A DNA stretch of 64,000 bases, from the NCBI RefSeq assembly GCF_026626705.1, contig NZ_JAPNKC010000001.1, positions 5,908,001 through 5,972,000 of the forward strand, read 5' to 3'. A program made the translations under genes and the position numbers. Source of the stretch: Pyxidicoccus sp. MSG2 (GTDB lineage Bacteria; Myxococcota; Myxococcia; Myxococcales; Myxococcaceae). The notes beneath the pieces are model-generated. The model was not told the origin of the DNA. It was given only the letters and a program-made list of their open reading frames with translations, and searched no databases. This document shows positions 37,641 to 46,330 of the stretch, piece after piece (position 1 is the stretch's first letter; every line of letters begins with the position of its first letter).

Positions 37641-38219
37641 ATGGGCCAGTTGCTCACCGCGGAGGCACTCCTCCGACTCGTCCATCAGTACTACCCGGCG
37701 GGCCTCTATGAGACTGACCCCCGGTACGAGTCCATGGAGGAGTTCAAACGGCTCGACAAGCTCCGGCGTGCCGCCGTGAGCGATGCCCGTGCATGGGACG
37801 CATTTCTTCAACGCGTCAAGGCAGCGATGCCCGATTGCAGCGCGTGGGACTATCCCAATATCCGCTATGACCCTGCCTACTCACTTCGGTTGGGGCTGCC
37901 TGGCCATCCCATGGGTGCACCGGAGCACAAAGAGGTGGTGCTGATGGTCTGCATCCTGGCGCCCGTGCACATCCTGTATGCAACTCACAGCAAGCAGGTG
38001 CATGAGCAGCGCACGGAAAGCATTTCCTACCAGCCACCGCTTCCCGCGGAGTTCCTACCCTTCGCGGAGAAGCTCGAAGCCCTCGCCATCGAAACGTTCG
38101 GCACCACTCGCCTGCCTCAGGACGTGCTCTCCACGCCCGTGCCGGACCTGCAGGTGGGCAATACCGGCTTCGGCAAGGTCACGCTCGCCGACTGCCTCTT
38201 CGGCGACTATCGCTGGTAG
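37641..38219 (+). CDS. unrecognised soluble protein, possible immunity-like partner
   Basis: A 192-residue protein from ATG 37641 with GGGAGGC 9 nt upstream. No signal peptide or membrane helix; the sequence is rich in Tyr, Trp and His (LVHQYYPAGLYETDPRY, SYQPPLPAEFLPF). The base composition is noticeably less GC-rich than in surrounding genes, which suggests acquisition or variable selection. It follows a small lipoprotein on the same strand and converges on the acyltransferase with a 6-bp gap. No family recognised. Confidence 0.65.
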   Translation: MGQLLTAEALLRLVHQYYPAGLYETDPRYESMEEFKRLDKLRRAAVSDARAWDAFLQRVKAAMPDCSAWDYPNIRYDPAYSLRLGLPGHPMGAPEHKEVVLMVCILAPVHILYATHSKQVHEQRTESISYQPPLPAEFLPFAEKLEALAIETFGTTRLPQDVLSTPVPDLQVGNTGFGKVTLADCLFGDYRW

Positions 38220-38225
38220 TCGCCC

Positions 38226-39248
38226 TCAGTCCTTCGCCTCGAGCGCCGCCACCGCCTTGCCGGCGGCCGCCGGCTCCGGCGGGTACTTCCACCGCCGGTG
38301 CAGCCACATCCACTGGTCCGGATACTTGCGGATGCAGCGCTCCAGCGCGGCCGTCACGCGCGCCGTGTGCTCGGTCAGCGGGTCCTCCGACTCACCCGGC
38401 GCGGGCGGGAGAATCGGCCCCTCCACCTCCAGCCGCAGCCTCGCCCCGCCGCGCCCGTTGCGCACGCCCATCACCACGAACACCGGCGCGCCCGTGCGCT
38501 TCGCCGCCACCGCCATGGCCGGCGTCGTGGACGCCAGCTTCCCGAAGAAGGGCACGAACACCGCCGCCTTCGCCGGCAGCGCCTGGTCCAGCAGCATGAG
38601 CGGGGACTCACCCCGCTTCACCGCTCCCAGGACTTCCAGGATGGCGCCTCGCGGGTAGATGAGCCCCGCACCCACGCGCACCCGGTTCACCGCGATGCGC
38701 GTGTTGAGCGCCCCCTTCAGCGGCCGCACCAGCGCGGTCATCGGTATGCCCCAGCGGATGAGCATCTCCCCCAGCAACTCCCAGTTGCCGAAGTGCGCCG
38801 TCACCATCAGCGCGCCCTTGCCCGTGGCCACGTGCGCCTTCAGCGCCTCCCACGCCTCCCCGCCCTCCACTCCCTGCTCCGCCCAGTCCGGAGGCAGCCG
38901 CTCACCGCCCGGCAGCGACTCCACCACCACGCGCGCCATGTTGATGTAGGCGCCGCGCGCAATCTCCCGACGCTCCGCCTCGCTCTTCTCCGGCATCGCC
39001 ATGGCCAGGTTCTCCATCGCCACCCGGCGGCGGATGCCCAGCGTGTACGCCAGGTTCCCCACGAAGCGGGCGAGCGCGTCGCGCGACTCCGGCGACAGCC
39101 ACGTGAGGAACGCCCACACCACGCGCGTGAGCAGGTCCACCACCTTGCCGGGCGGCGTGCCGACGATGCGGCGCAGATGCTCCGAGGGCAGCTTCCGAGT
39201 GGCCGGTTGTGGGATTTCGGGAGAGGGCGTTGAGGCGATCTGGGACAC
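38226..39248 (-). CDS. lysophospholipid/lipid A acyltransferase (LpxL-type)
   Basis: A 340-residue protein from GTG 39248 with GGAGTG upstream. The H-x4-E/D catalytic motif of the LABLAT family is HFGNWELLG; other family parts are the NLAMAMP segment, LLDQALPAKAAVFVPFFG, and WMWLHRRWK near the end. Such enzymes add secondary acyl chains to lipid A from acyl-ACP at the inner membrane. Possible alternative: an acyltransferase for another lipid. It diverges from the M1 peptidase gene. Confidence 0.88.
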   Translation of the reverse strand: MSQIASTPSPEIPQPATRKLPSEHLRRIVGTPPGKVVDLLTRVVWAFLTWLSPESRDALARFVGNLAYTLGIRRRVAMENLAMAMPEKSEAERREIARGAYINMARVVVESLPGGERLPPDWAEQGVEGGEAWEALKAHVATGKGALMVTAHFGNWELLGEMLIRWGIPMTALVRPLKGALNTRIAVNRVRVGAGLIYPRGAILEVLGAVKRGESPLMLLDQALPAKAAVFVPFFGKLASTTPAMAVAAKRTGAPVFVVMGVRNGRGGARLRLEVEGPILPPAPGESEDPLTEHTARVTAALERCIRKYPDQWMWLHRRWKYPPEPAAAGKAVAALEAKD

Positions 39249-39333
39249 GGCGGCACTCCACCCGAACCCACCGTGACGGGCAAGGCCACACACACTCGCT
39301 CGGCGCTACCCTGCCTGCTTTCCATGGGCCACT

Positions 39334-42099
39334 ATGCGCGCCATGCCCAACCTGCTCCGTCCGGCGGCCCTGGTCGCCGTCACCCTCCTCAGCGCGTGCG
39401 GTGCTCGGCAGAACCCCCCCACCGAGCCTTCCGCCGCCTCCGCCCAGGCCTCGCAGCCCGCCGCGGCCGAGGCTTCCACTCCCACTCCGCCCGAGCTGCG
39501 CCTCCCCGGCGACGTGCGCCCCACCGCGTACACGGTGGAGCTCACCGTGGACCCGAAGGCCACCACCTTCCAGGGCACGGCCGACCTCGACCTGGAGGTG
39601 GTGAAGCCCACCTCCGTCGTGTGGCTGCACGGCAAGGCGCTCACCGTGAAGCAGGCCACGCTCATCCAGGATGGCGCGGCCATCGACGTGAAGCCCGTGA
39701 CGGGCGGCACCGACTTCCTCGGCTTCTCGCTGGCGAAGCCCCTGGAGAAGGGCGCCGCGAAGCTGCGCGTGGTGTACGAGGGCATCGCCTCCGAGAAGGA
39801 CACGGACGGCGCCTTCCGCGTCAACGAGGGCGGTGACTGGTACGTCTACACCCAGTTCGAGCCCATCGACGCGCGCCGCGTCTTCCCCTCCTTCGACGAG
39901 CCCGGCTTCAAGGTGCCGTGGCAGCTCACCTTCCACGTGCCCGCCGGCAATGTGGCCGTCACCAACACGCCGCAGGTGAGCGAGGAGTCCGGCCCCAACG
40001 GTGGCCGCACCTTCCGCTTCGCGCGCACCCAGCCGCTGCCCAGCTACCTCATCGCCTTCGGCGTGGGCCCCTTCGACTTCCTCCCTGCCGCGCCCTCCGG
40101 GAAGAAGAAGGTGAAGACGCGCATCATCACCCCGAAGGGCCGCACGGTGGAGGCCACCTATGCCGCCGAGGTGACGCCGCAAATCCTCGGTGCGCTGGAG
40201 GAGTACTTCGGCATCCCCTACGCCTACGAGAAGCTGGACGTGCTCGCGGTGCCGCTGCTCGGTGGCGCCATGGAGCACCCGGGCCTGGTGACGTTCAACT
40301 CGCGCCTCCTCCTCTCCAGGCCGGACGAGGACACCCCCGGCCGCCAGCGCGCCTTCTCCAACACGCAGGTGCACGAGCTGGCGCACCAGTGGTTCGGCGA
40401 CCTCGTCACCATGGCGTGGTGGGATGACCTGTGGCTCAACGAGGCCTTCGCCACGTGGATGACCCCGCGCATCGTCGAGACGTGGCGCCCCACGTGGGAC
40501 GCCCCGGTGGAGCGGGTGACCGAGCGCAGCGACGCGCTGGACTCCGACAGCCTCCTGTCCGCGCGCCGCATCCGCCAGCCCATTGAGAGCCAGAACGACA
40601 TCGTCAACGCCTTCGACGGGATTACGTACGGCAAGGGCGCCGCGGTGCTCTCCATGACGGAGGAGTGGCTGGGTCGAGACGTGTTCCGCCGTGGCATCCA
40701 GCGCCACCTCAAGGCGCACGCGCACGGCAACGCCACCGCGAAGGACTTCCTCACCGCCCTGGACGCCGAGTCCGGCAAGGACGTGACGGGGATGATGAAC
40801 ACCTTCCTGGACCAGGGCGGCGCGCCGCTCGTCACCGCGTCGCTGGAGTGCGGCGCGGAGGGCTCCAAGGTCGTGCTCACGCAGAAGCGCTACCTGCCGC
40901 TGGGCTCCAAGGCGCCAGGCCCGCAGTCCTGGCGGGTGCCGGTGTGCGTGGAGTACTCGGCCGACAAGAAGGAGGGCCGCGTGTGCACGCTGCTGGAGGG
41001 CGAGCGCACGGAGCTGGCGCTGACCGACGCGAAGACGTGCCCGGCCTGGGTGTTCCCCAACGCGGAGGGCGCGGGCTACTACCGCATGCAGCTGTCGGGT
41101 GAGGCGGCGGCGAAGCTCACGAAGGTGGGCCTGGACTCGCTGTCTCGCGCCGAGCGCGTGGCGTTCCTGGGCGACGTGCGCGCGCTGGCCATGGCCGGCG
41201 CGCTGCCCGCGTCCGAGGCGCTGGCGCTGGCGGCCCGTACCGCCAACGACAAGGACCGCGTCGTCACCGAGGCCTCGCTGGACCTGCTGGACCTGGCCGG
41301 CATGCGGCTGATTCCGGAGGCGAAGCAGGAGGAGCGCGCCCGCTTCCTGCGCGACACGTACGGCCCGCGCGCGCGGCAGCTCGGCTTCACGCCGAAGAAG
41401 GGCGAGAGCGAGGACACGCGCCTGCTGCGCGGGCGGCTGGTGCGACTGGCGGGCCGCGAGGGCGGTGACCCGAAGCTCGTCACCGAGGCGCGCACGCTCG
41501 CGGATGCGTGGCTGAAGGACAAGCGCGCGGTGGCCCCGGAGATGGTGGACACGGTGCTCTCCATCGCCGCCGGCCATGGTGACGCGGCCTTCCAGCAGAA
41601 GCTCATCACCGCGGTGCGCACGGAGAAGGACCGCAAGACGCGGCAGCAGCTGATTCAGGCGCTGGGCGGCTTCACGGACCCGCAGCTGGCGAAGCAGAGC
41701 TTCTCGCTGATTCTCGAGAAGGACCTGGACCCGCGCGAGTCGATTGGCATGTTCTTCGGCCCGCGCAACCCGCGCACCTCGGCCGTGGTCTTCGACTTCG
41801 TGACGCAGAACTACGAGAAGCTCGTGGGGGACTCGCCGGACGCGCTGCTGCCCAAGGACTGGGCGGCGCGCATGGCCTTCGTGGGCTTCGGCGTCTGCGA
41901 CGCGGACAAGCGCAAGCAGGTGGCCGACTTCTTCACCGAGCGCAACGCGCGCGCTCCGGGCGGCCCCCGACTGCTGGCCCAGGTGCTGGAGTCGGTGGAC
42001 CAGTGCACCGCGCTGAAGGAGGCGCAGGGGCAGAGCATCGAGACCTTCCTCGACCAGCGCTCCGCGCCGAAGCCGCCGCAGGCGCCGAAGTCGCGCTGA
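39334..42099 (+). CDS. M1-family aminopeptidase lipoprotein
   Basis: A 921-residue protein (ATG 39334 or 39343). The signal peptide LVAVTLLSACGA has a lipobox. The zinc site is HELAHQWFG (His347, Glu348, His351) with Glu370 in LWLNEAFA. The exopeptidase motif reads GGAMEHPG, with His in place of the usual Asn of GAMEN. A long C-terminal helical ERAP-like domain follows. It probably trims peptides in the periplasm or at the surface. A strong terminator lies directly behind it. Confidence 0.9.
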   Translation: MRAMPNLLRPAALVAVTLLSACGARQNPPTEPSAASAQASQPAAAEASTPTPPELRLPGDVRPTAYTVELTVDPKATTFQGTADLDLEVVKPTSVVWLHGKALTVKQATLIQDGAAIDVKPVTGGTDFLGFSLAKPLEKGAAKLRVVYEGIASEKDTDGAFRVNEGGDWYVYTQFEPIDARRVFPSFDEPGFKVPWQLTFHVPAGNVAVTNTPQVSEESGPNGGRTFRFARTQPLPSYLIAFGVGPFDFLPAAPSGKKKVKTRIITPKGRTVEATYAAEVTPQILGALEEYFGIPYAYEKLDVLAVPLLGGAMEHPGLVTFNSRLLLSRPDEDTPGRQRAFSNTQVHELAHQWFGDLVTMAWWDDLWLNEAFATWMTPRIVETWRPTWDAPVERVTERSDALDSDSLLSARRIRQPIESQNDIVNAFDGITYGKGAAVLSMTEEWLGRDVFRRGIQRHLKAHAHGNATAKDFLTALDAESGKDVTGMMNTFLDQGGAPLVTASLECGAEGSKVVLTQKRYLPLGSKAPGPQSWRVPVCVEYSADKKEGRVCTLLEGERTELALTDAKTCPAWVFPNAEGAGYYRMQLSGEAAAKLTKVGLDSLSRAERVAFLGDVRALAMAGALPASEALALAARTANDKDRVVTEASLDLLDLAGMRLIPEAKQEERARFLRDTYGPRARQLGFTPKKGESEDTRLLRGRLVRLAGREGGDPKLVTEARTLADAWLKDKRAVAPEMVDTVLSIAAGHGDAAFQQKLITAVRTEKDRKTRQQLIQALGGFTDPQLAKQSFSLILEKDLDPRESIGMFFGPRNPRTSAVVFDFVTQNYEKLVGDSPDALLPKDWAARMAFVGFGVCDADKRKQVADFFTERNARAPGGPRLLAQVLESVDQCTALKEAQGQSIETFLDQRSAPKPPQAPKSR

Positions 42100-42115
42100 C
42101 CTCCGGCTGAAGCGG

Positions 42116-42151
42116 GGGCCCGGATGCCGTCATCGGCGTCCGGGCCCTTTT
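42116..42151 (+). terminator. rho-independent terminator after the M1 peptidase gene
   Basis: A 14-bp stem with a TCAT loop: GGGCCCGGATGCCG (42116-42129) pairs with CGGCGTCCGGGCCC (42134-42147), with one G-T pair, followed by TTTT. It starts 16 bp after the stop and may also serve the convergent enoyl-CoA hydratase gene. Confidence 0.85.
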
Positions 42152-42160
42152 CATTTCTGC

Positions 42161-42916
42161 CTACTTCTTGGAGCCGCGAGACATGAAGGCCATGAAGGCC
42201 TCCTGCGCCTCGGTGGACTGGAGGCGCTGGACGAACTCGGCGCCCTCGCGCGCCAGCGTGGCGCGGATTTCGGCGCGCAGCGGCTCGCGAATCAGTCGCT
42301 TCGTCACGCGCACCGCCTCGGCGGGGCGGGAGGCCAGGGCACCCGCGCGCTCGGCGGCCACTTCCTGGAGGTTGGCGGCCGGCACCACCTTGTTGACCAG
42401 GCCCGCGCGCTGCGCGGTGGCCGCGTCGAAGGGCTCTCCGAAGAGGAGCAGCTCGCTCGCCAGCGCGAAGCCCGCCATCCGAGGCAGGAGCAGGCTGCTT
42501 GCTCCCTCGGCGCACAGGCCCAGCTGCACGAAGGGCATGTTGAAGCGCGCTCGCTCGCTGGCCACGACGTAGTCGCAGTGCAGCAACATCGTCGTGCCGA
42601 TGCCCACCGCCGGCCCGTCCACCGCCGCGAGCACCGGCTTGGACGCGTCCACCAGCGCGTGCAGGAAGCGGAACACCGCGCTGTCCTCACCGGAGGGCGG
42701 GTGCTCCATGAAGTCGCCAATGTCATTGCCCGCGGTGAAGACGCCACCCGCGCCGGTGAGCAGCACCACGCGCACGTCGGCGTTGCCTTCCGCCTGCCGC
42801 AGCGCGTTGGTCGCCGCCTCATACATGGCGTGCGTGAAGGCGTTCTTCTTCTCGGGCCGGTTGAAGGTGAGGGTGAGGACCCCGGACTCCAGCTTCGTCA
42901 GCAACGTGTCGGACAT
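42161..42916 (-). CDS. enoyl-CoA hydratase/isomerase family protein
   Basis: A 251-residue crotonase-fold protein from ATG 42916; the frame is open far upstream but that part is antisense to the next gene. Marks: LTFNRPEKKNAFT, the oxyanion segment GAGGVFTAGNDI, and PVLAAVDGPAVGIGTTMLLHCD. The GND signature and C-terminal SRGSKK are common in short-chain enoyl-CoA hydratase/isomerase paralogues. Which acyl-CoA is used cannot be said. Transcription converges on the M1 gene. Confidence 0.88.
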   Translation of the reverse strand: MSDTLLTKLESGVLTLTFNRPEKKNAFTHAMYEAATNALRQAEGNADVRVVLLTGAGGVFTAGNDIGDFMEHPPSGEDSAVFRFLHALVDASKPVLAAVDGPAVGIGTTMLLHCDYVVASERARFNMPFVQLGLCAEGASSLLLPRMAGFALASELLLFGEPFDAATAQRAGLVNKVVPAANLQEVAAERAGALASRPAEAVRVTKRLIREPLRAEIRATLAREGAEFVQRLQSTEAQEAFMAFMSRGSKK

Positions 42917-43021
42917 GACCCGGCAGCCTAGCCGACTCACTGGCAAGGGGAGGGCGAATGGCAACTTCGGCGCACAGCCTGCGACAATCCCACCAGAACG
43001 TCGCCTTATCCGAGGAAGACC

Positions 43022-44497
43022 ATGACTGTCCGCAGCGCCACCGCCAGCGCCCCCAATGTCCGCACGGTCAGCGCCCCTCCGCGCTTCGATGGCAGCAAGC
43101 CGGCTCCCGGCACCACCAACACCAACGCCGCGCAGGTGACGAACCCGCCGCTGCGGGGTGACCCGAAGAACCGCAACGCGGACACGTACAACCAGGTCCT
43201 CAACCAGTTCGCGGTGGGCAACAACCCTCGCTACACGCCGCGCGACTCCAACGGCGACGGCACCCGCGACACCTTCTGCAACATCTTCCTGTGGGATGCG
43301 ACGCGCGCGATGGGCGCGGAGATTCCCCACTGGGTGGACGGCAAGGGCAACTCCGTGGCGCCGGGCAAGGGCCGGGAGATGAACGCCAACTCCACCGTGG
43401 ACTGGATGCACACCCACGGCGAGAGCAAGGGCTGGCGGAAGGTGACGGCGGACGAGGCGCAGAAGATGGCCAACGAGGGCCACCCCACCGTCGCGCTGTG
43501 GAAGAACCCGGGCGGCATCGGCCACGTGGCGATGGTGCGCCCCGGTGAAGTCACCGCGCAGGGGCCCGCGTCGGCGCAGGCCGGCGGGAAGAACTTCAAC
43601 AGCAAGCACATCAAGGACGGCTTCGGCAACGCGAAGCCGGAGTACTGGGTGAACGATAGCGGCAAGGCCACCGGCAAGCCGCCCACCGAGCCCACGAAGC
43701 CGCCCACCACCACCCCGCCCACGAAGCCCACCACGCCTCCCTCCACGGGTGGGGTGAGCGTGCCGAAGACGGACCTCAAGCGCGGCGCGGAAGGCGCGGA
43801 GGTGCTCAAGCTGCAGAATGCGCTCGTCAAGCTGGGCTACATGACGCAGGCGCAGGTGAACACCGGTCCGGGGACGTTCGGCCCGAAGACGGAAGCGGCG
43901 GTGGCGAAGTTCCAGAAGGACCACGCCATCAGCCCCAACTCCGGCATCTTCGGCCCCAAGACGCGCGCGGCGATGACGGACGCGCTCAAGGGCAACGGCG
44001 GCACGCAGGGCCCGGGCCCCACCGGCCCCGTGACGGGTCCGACGGCGCCCACGGGCACGGACGCGGCGAAGGCGGCGAAGATTGACCAGATTCTGAAGGG
44101 CACGGGCCTGGCGGGCCAGGGCGCGCACATCGTGGCGATGTCCAAGAAGTACAACGTGCCGCCGGAGCTGGCGCTGGCGATGTTCCGCAAGGAAGCGTCG
44201 TTCATGACGGCGGGCTCGGCCGTGAAGAACAACAACCCGGGCAACCTGCGCTTCGCGCAGTGGGAGACGCAGTTCGGCGGCAAGCCGAACGGCAGCTTCG
44301 CGCACTTCCCCGACGTGAAGAGCGGCGTGGAGGCCTACTTCAAGCTGCTCGGCGGCCCCGCGTACCGTGACTTCATCGACCGCGGCGACTTCAAGGGGCT
44401 CATCAACAAGTACGCGCCCCCGACGGAGAACGACAGCGGGCTGTACCTCAAGCAGGTCACGCAGTGGATGCAGGAGTACAAGGCGAAGATTGGCTAG
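43022..44497 (+). CDS. two-headed peptidoglycan hydrolase without signal peptide
   Basis: A 491-residue modular protein. Residues about 50-210 resemble a cysteine amidase/CHAP-type domain, with Cys86 in DTFCNIF and His168 in GGIGHVAMV. A Pro/Thr linker follows, then a peptidoglycan-binding domain (about 250-325) with two FGPKT turns. Residues about 350-491 are lysozyme-like, with a catalytic-type Glu in AMFRKEASF and then NNNPGNLRF. The N-terminus (MTVRSATASAPNVR) is not a signal peptide, so release by lysis, an injection device or an unusual secretion route must be assumed. It may act on prey cell walls. Confidence 0.8.
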   Translation: MTVRSATASAPNVRTVSAPPRFDGSKPAPGTTNTNAAQVTNPPLRGDPKNRNADTYNQVLNQFAVGNNPRYTPRDSNGDGTRDTFCNIFLWDATRAMGAEIPHWVDGKGNSVAPGKGREMNANSTVDWMHTHGESKGWRKVTADEAQKMANEGHPTVALWKNPGGIGHVAMVRPGEVTAQGPASAQAGGKNFNSKHIKDGFGNAKPEYWVNDSGKATGKPPTEPTKPPTTTPPTKPTTPPSTGGVSVPKTDLKRGAEGAEVLKLQNALVKLGYMTQAQVNTGPGTFGPKTEAAVAKFQKDHAISPNSGIFGPKTRAAMTDALKGNGGTQGPGPTGPVTGPTAPTGTDAAKAAKIDQILKGTGLAGQGAHIVAMSKKYNVPPELALAMFRKEASFMTAGSAVKNNNPGNLRFAQWETQFGGKPNGSFAHFPDVKSGVEAYFKLLGGPAYRDFIDRGDFKGLINKYAPPTENDSGLYLKQVTQWMQEYKAKIG

Positions 44498-44527
44498 TGC
44501 TCGCTGCGTAGACGTCTGGAATTGACG

Positions 44528-44564
44528 AAGGGGTGGAGGGCACTTCGGGTGCCTTCCGCCCCTT
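44528..44564. terminator. bidirectional terminator hairpin
   Basis: AAGGGGTGGAGGGCAC (44528-44543) pairs over 16 bp with GTGCCTTCCGCCCCTT (44549-44564) around a TTCGG loop, with G-T pairs. A's on the left and T's on the right make it usable from both strands, between the convergent hydrolase and PRPP synthetase genes. Confidence 0.8.
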
Positions 44565-44586
44565 GTCGTTGGTGCGTCTCAGCGCC

Positions 44587-45483
44587 TCAAGGCCGCAGCG
44601 CGCGAGCCACCAGCGGCGCCAGCGTCACCACCTCATGAGGGAACGGCAGCCCGGTGGGTGGCTCCACGCTGTCCGTACTCACCAGCCGCGTCAGCGGCAG
44701 CGTGCGCAGCCGTTCAATCGCGGGGCCCACCAGCAGCGCGTGCGTCGTCACCACCGTGAAGTCCTCCGCGCAGCCTGCTTCGCGCAGCGTGCCGGCCGCC
44801 GCCGCGAGCGTGCCTCCCGTGGACACCATGTCGTCCACGAGAATCGGGCGCCGTCCGCGCACCTCGCCCATCAGCCCGCTGGCGTGGACCTCATCGCCGC
44901 TCAGCCGCACCTTGTGAATCACCGCCCACGGCCGGCCCAGGAGCCGCGCCAGCGCCTCCGCGCGCTTCACCGCGCCCAAATCAGGCGCCACCACCACCGA
45001 CGTGTCCGTCACGTTCGGCCGCAGCGCCTCCGCCAGCAGCGGCAGCGCGGTGAGGTGCTCCAGCGGCGCGCCGAAGCACCCCTCCAGCGCGGGGCTGTGC
45101 AGGTCCACCACCAGCACCCGGGCGAACCGCCCCTGCGACACCATGTCTGCCATCAGCCGGCCACCCAGGGGCTCGCCTGGCCGGGCGCGCCGGTCCTGCC
45201 GGGCGTAGCCCAGGTATGGCACCACCGCCTCCAGCCGGGCCGCGCCCGCCCGCCAGCACGCATCCGCCATGAGCAGCAGCTCCAGCAGATGCTCGCCCGT
45301 TGGCGGAGTCGTCGCCTGCACGATGACGGCGGTGCGGCCACGCACCGACGCGGGCACCTCCACGTGTATCTCCCCATCGGGGAAGCGTTCGAAGTGGCAA
45401 TCGGAAGGGGCCACACCCAGGGCGGCGCCGAGGGCTCGCCCCAGGTGGGGGCTGGCAGTGCCAGTGAGGAGGACGGGGTCCAT
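44587..45483 (-). CDS. ribose-phosphate pyrophosphokinase (PRPP synthetase) paralogue
   Basis: A 298-residue protein from ATG 45483. It has the flexible-loop region YARQDRRARPGEP, the DLHSPALEGCF segment and the PRPP-binding loop ILVDDMVSTGGTL. It is slightly shorter than housekeeping Prs (about 315 residues), and its C-terminus is divergent. It makes PRPP from ribose-5-phosphate and ATP. It diverges from a phosphoribosyltransferase gene, an association seen in stress-linked islands rather than in the core nucleotide operon, so this is probably an accessory copy. Confidence 0.88.
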   Translation of the reverse strand: MDPVLLTGTASPHLGRALGAALGVAPSDCHFERFPDGEIHVEVPASVRGRTAVIVQATTPPTGEHLLELLLMADACWRAGAARLEAVVPYLGYARQDRRARPGEPLGGRLMADMVSQGRFARVLVVDLHSPALEGCFGAPLEHLTALPLLAEALRPNVTDTSVVVAPDLGAVKRAEALARLLGRPWAVIHKVRLSGDEVHASGLMGEVRGRRPILVDDMVSTGGTLAAAAGTLREAGCAEDFTVVTTHALLVGPAIERLRTLPLTRLVSTDSVEPPTGLPFPHEVVTLAPLVARALRP

Positions 45484-45627
45484 GGCCTCCACCCTAGCGC
45501 GCCTTCCGGGCGGGGGCGCGGGGCCCGGCGCTCCCCCCGGAAGCAATCCGACGGGAGGGCCTCTGCCTGGACCTCCGCCGCCACCCGCGCCCGCCGTGCT
45601 TCACCTTGAGGGGTGTGGAGGATGGCG
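45484..45627. promoter_or_regulatory. divergent promoter region of the PRPP/phosphoribosyltransferase island
   Basis: A 144-bp region between the divergent PRPP synthetase and phosphoribosyltransferase genes; it must contain the promoters of both. GGAGG at 45617-45621 serves the plus-strand gene. No clear operator was recognised. Confidence 0.45.
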
Positions 45628-46311
45628 ATGCGCTTTCAGGACCGGGCAGAGGGAGGCCGCCAGCTGGCGACCCGGCTGTTGTCCTACCGGGGAATGAATG
45701 TGGGCGTGATGGGGCTCGCACGCGGTGGAATGCGTGTGGCCTACGAGGTGGCACGCGCCCTGGAGGCACCCCTCCAGGTATGGGTGGCCAGGAAGGTGGA
45801 TATCCCGGGACGTCCGACGACGCTGGGCGCCGTGTCCGAGGGCGGGGGCCTGTACCTGGACCGTGAGGCGCTCCGGCAGTCACCCGCCATGGAGTGGGCC
45901 TTCAACAACCTCGCGAGCGACGCGTCGGCCGAGGTGGACTCCGAGGCGCAGCTCCTGCGCGGGCGCACCGCCCTGTCACTGGGCGGCGCCACGGTGCTGC
46001 TCGTGGACGACGGGCTGGTGACGGGCGCCACGGCCGCCGCGGCGCTCCAGGGCTTGCGCAGGCAGGGCGTCGCGCGGCTGATATTGGCCGCGCCGGTGGC
46101 CACGCCGCATGCGCTGGACGTGGTGCGCCCCCTGGCGGATGCGGTGCACTGCGTGCGGACGATGGATGCCCTGCACTCGGTGTCCGAGGCCTACGTCGAC
46201 GCCCGCCCCGTGCCGGACGTGGAGGTGCGGCAGTTGCTGGAGCGCTCGCGCCAGCCGCCCTACCCCCGCGGGGTGCTGGAGTCCATGGACCCTGGAGGCT
46301 TCTGGATGTGA
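45628..46311 (+). CDS. phosphoribosyltransferase family protein
   Basis: A 227-residue protein from ATG 45628, 6 nt after GGAGG; ATG 45622 is an alternative. The PRPP-binding motif is VLLVDDGLVTGATA, and the N-terminal MRFQDRAEGGRQLA plus GLARGGMRVAYEVA match the stand-alone PRTases of stress islands. It presumably uses PRPP made by the neighbouring synthetase; the acceptor base is unknown. It is followed by a hydrolase gene, a pairing found fused in some bacteria. Confidence 0.88.
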   Translation: MRFQDRAEGGRQLATRLLSYRGMNVGVMGLARGGMRVAYEVARALEAPLQVWVARKVDIPGRPTTLGAVSEGGGLYLDREALRQSPAMEWAFNNLASDASAEVDSEAQLLRGRTALSLGGATVLLVDDGLVTGATAAAALQGLRRQGVARLILAAPVATPHALDVVRPLADAVHCVRTMDALHSVSEAYVDARPVPDVEVRQLLERSRQPPYPRGVLESMDPGGFWM

Positions 46312-46330
46312 GACGAGGAGGCATGGCTAC

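Noticed and set aside
38902..41577. An 891-codon minus-strand frame across the M1 peptidase
   Set aside because: Antisense shadow of a clear peptidase; composition is abnormal and no motif is present.
42917..44305. Upstream extension of the enoyl-CoA hydratase frame
   Set aside because: The extra 460 codons lie antisense to the peptidoglycan hydrolase and have no homology; the crotonase start is at 42916.
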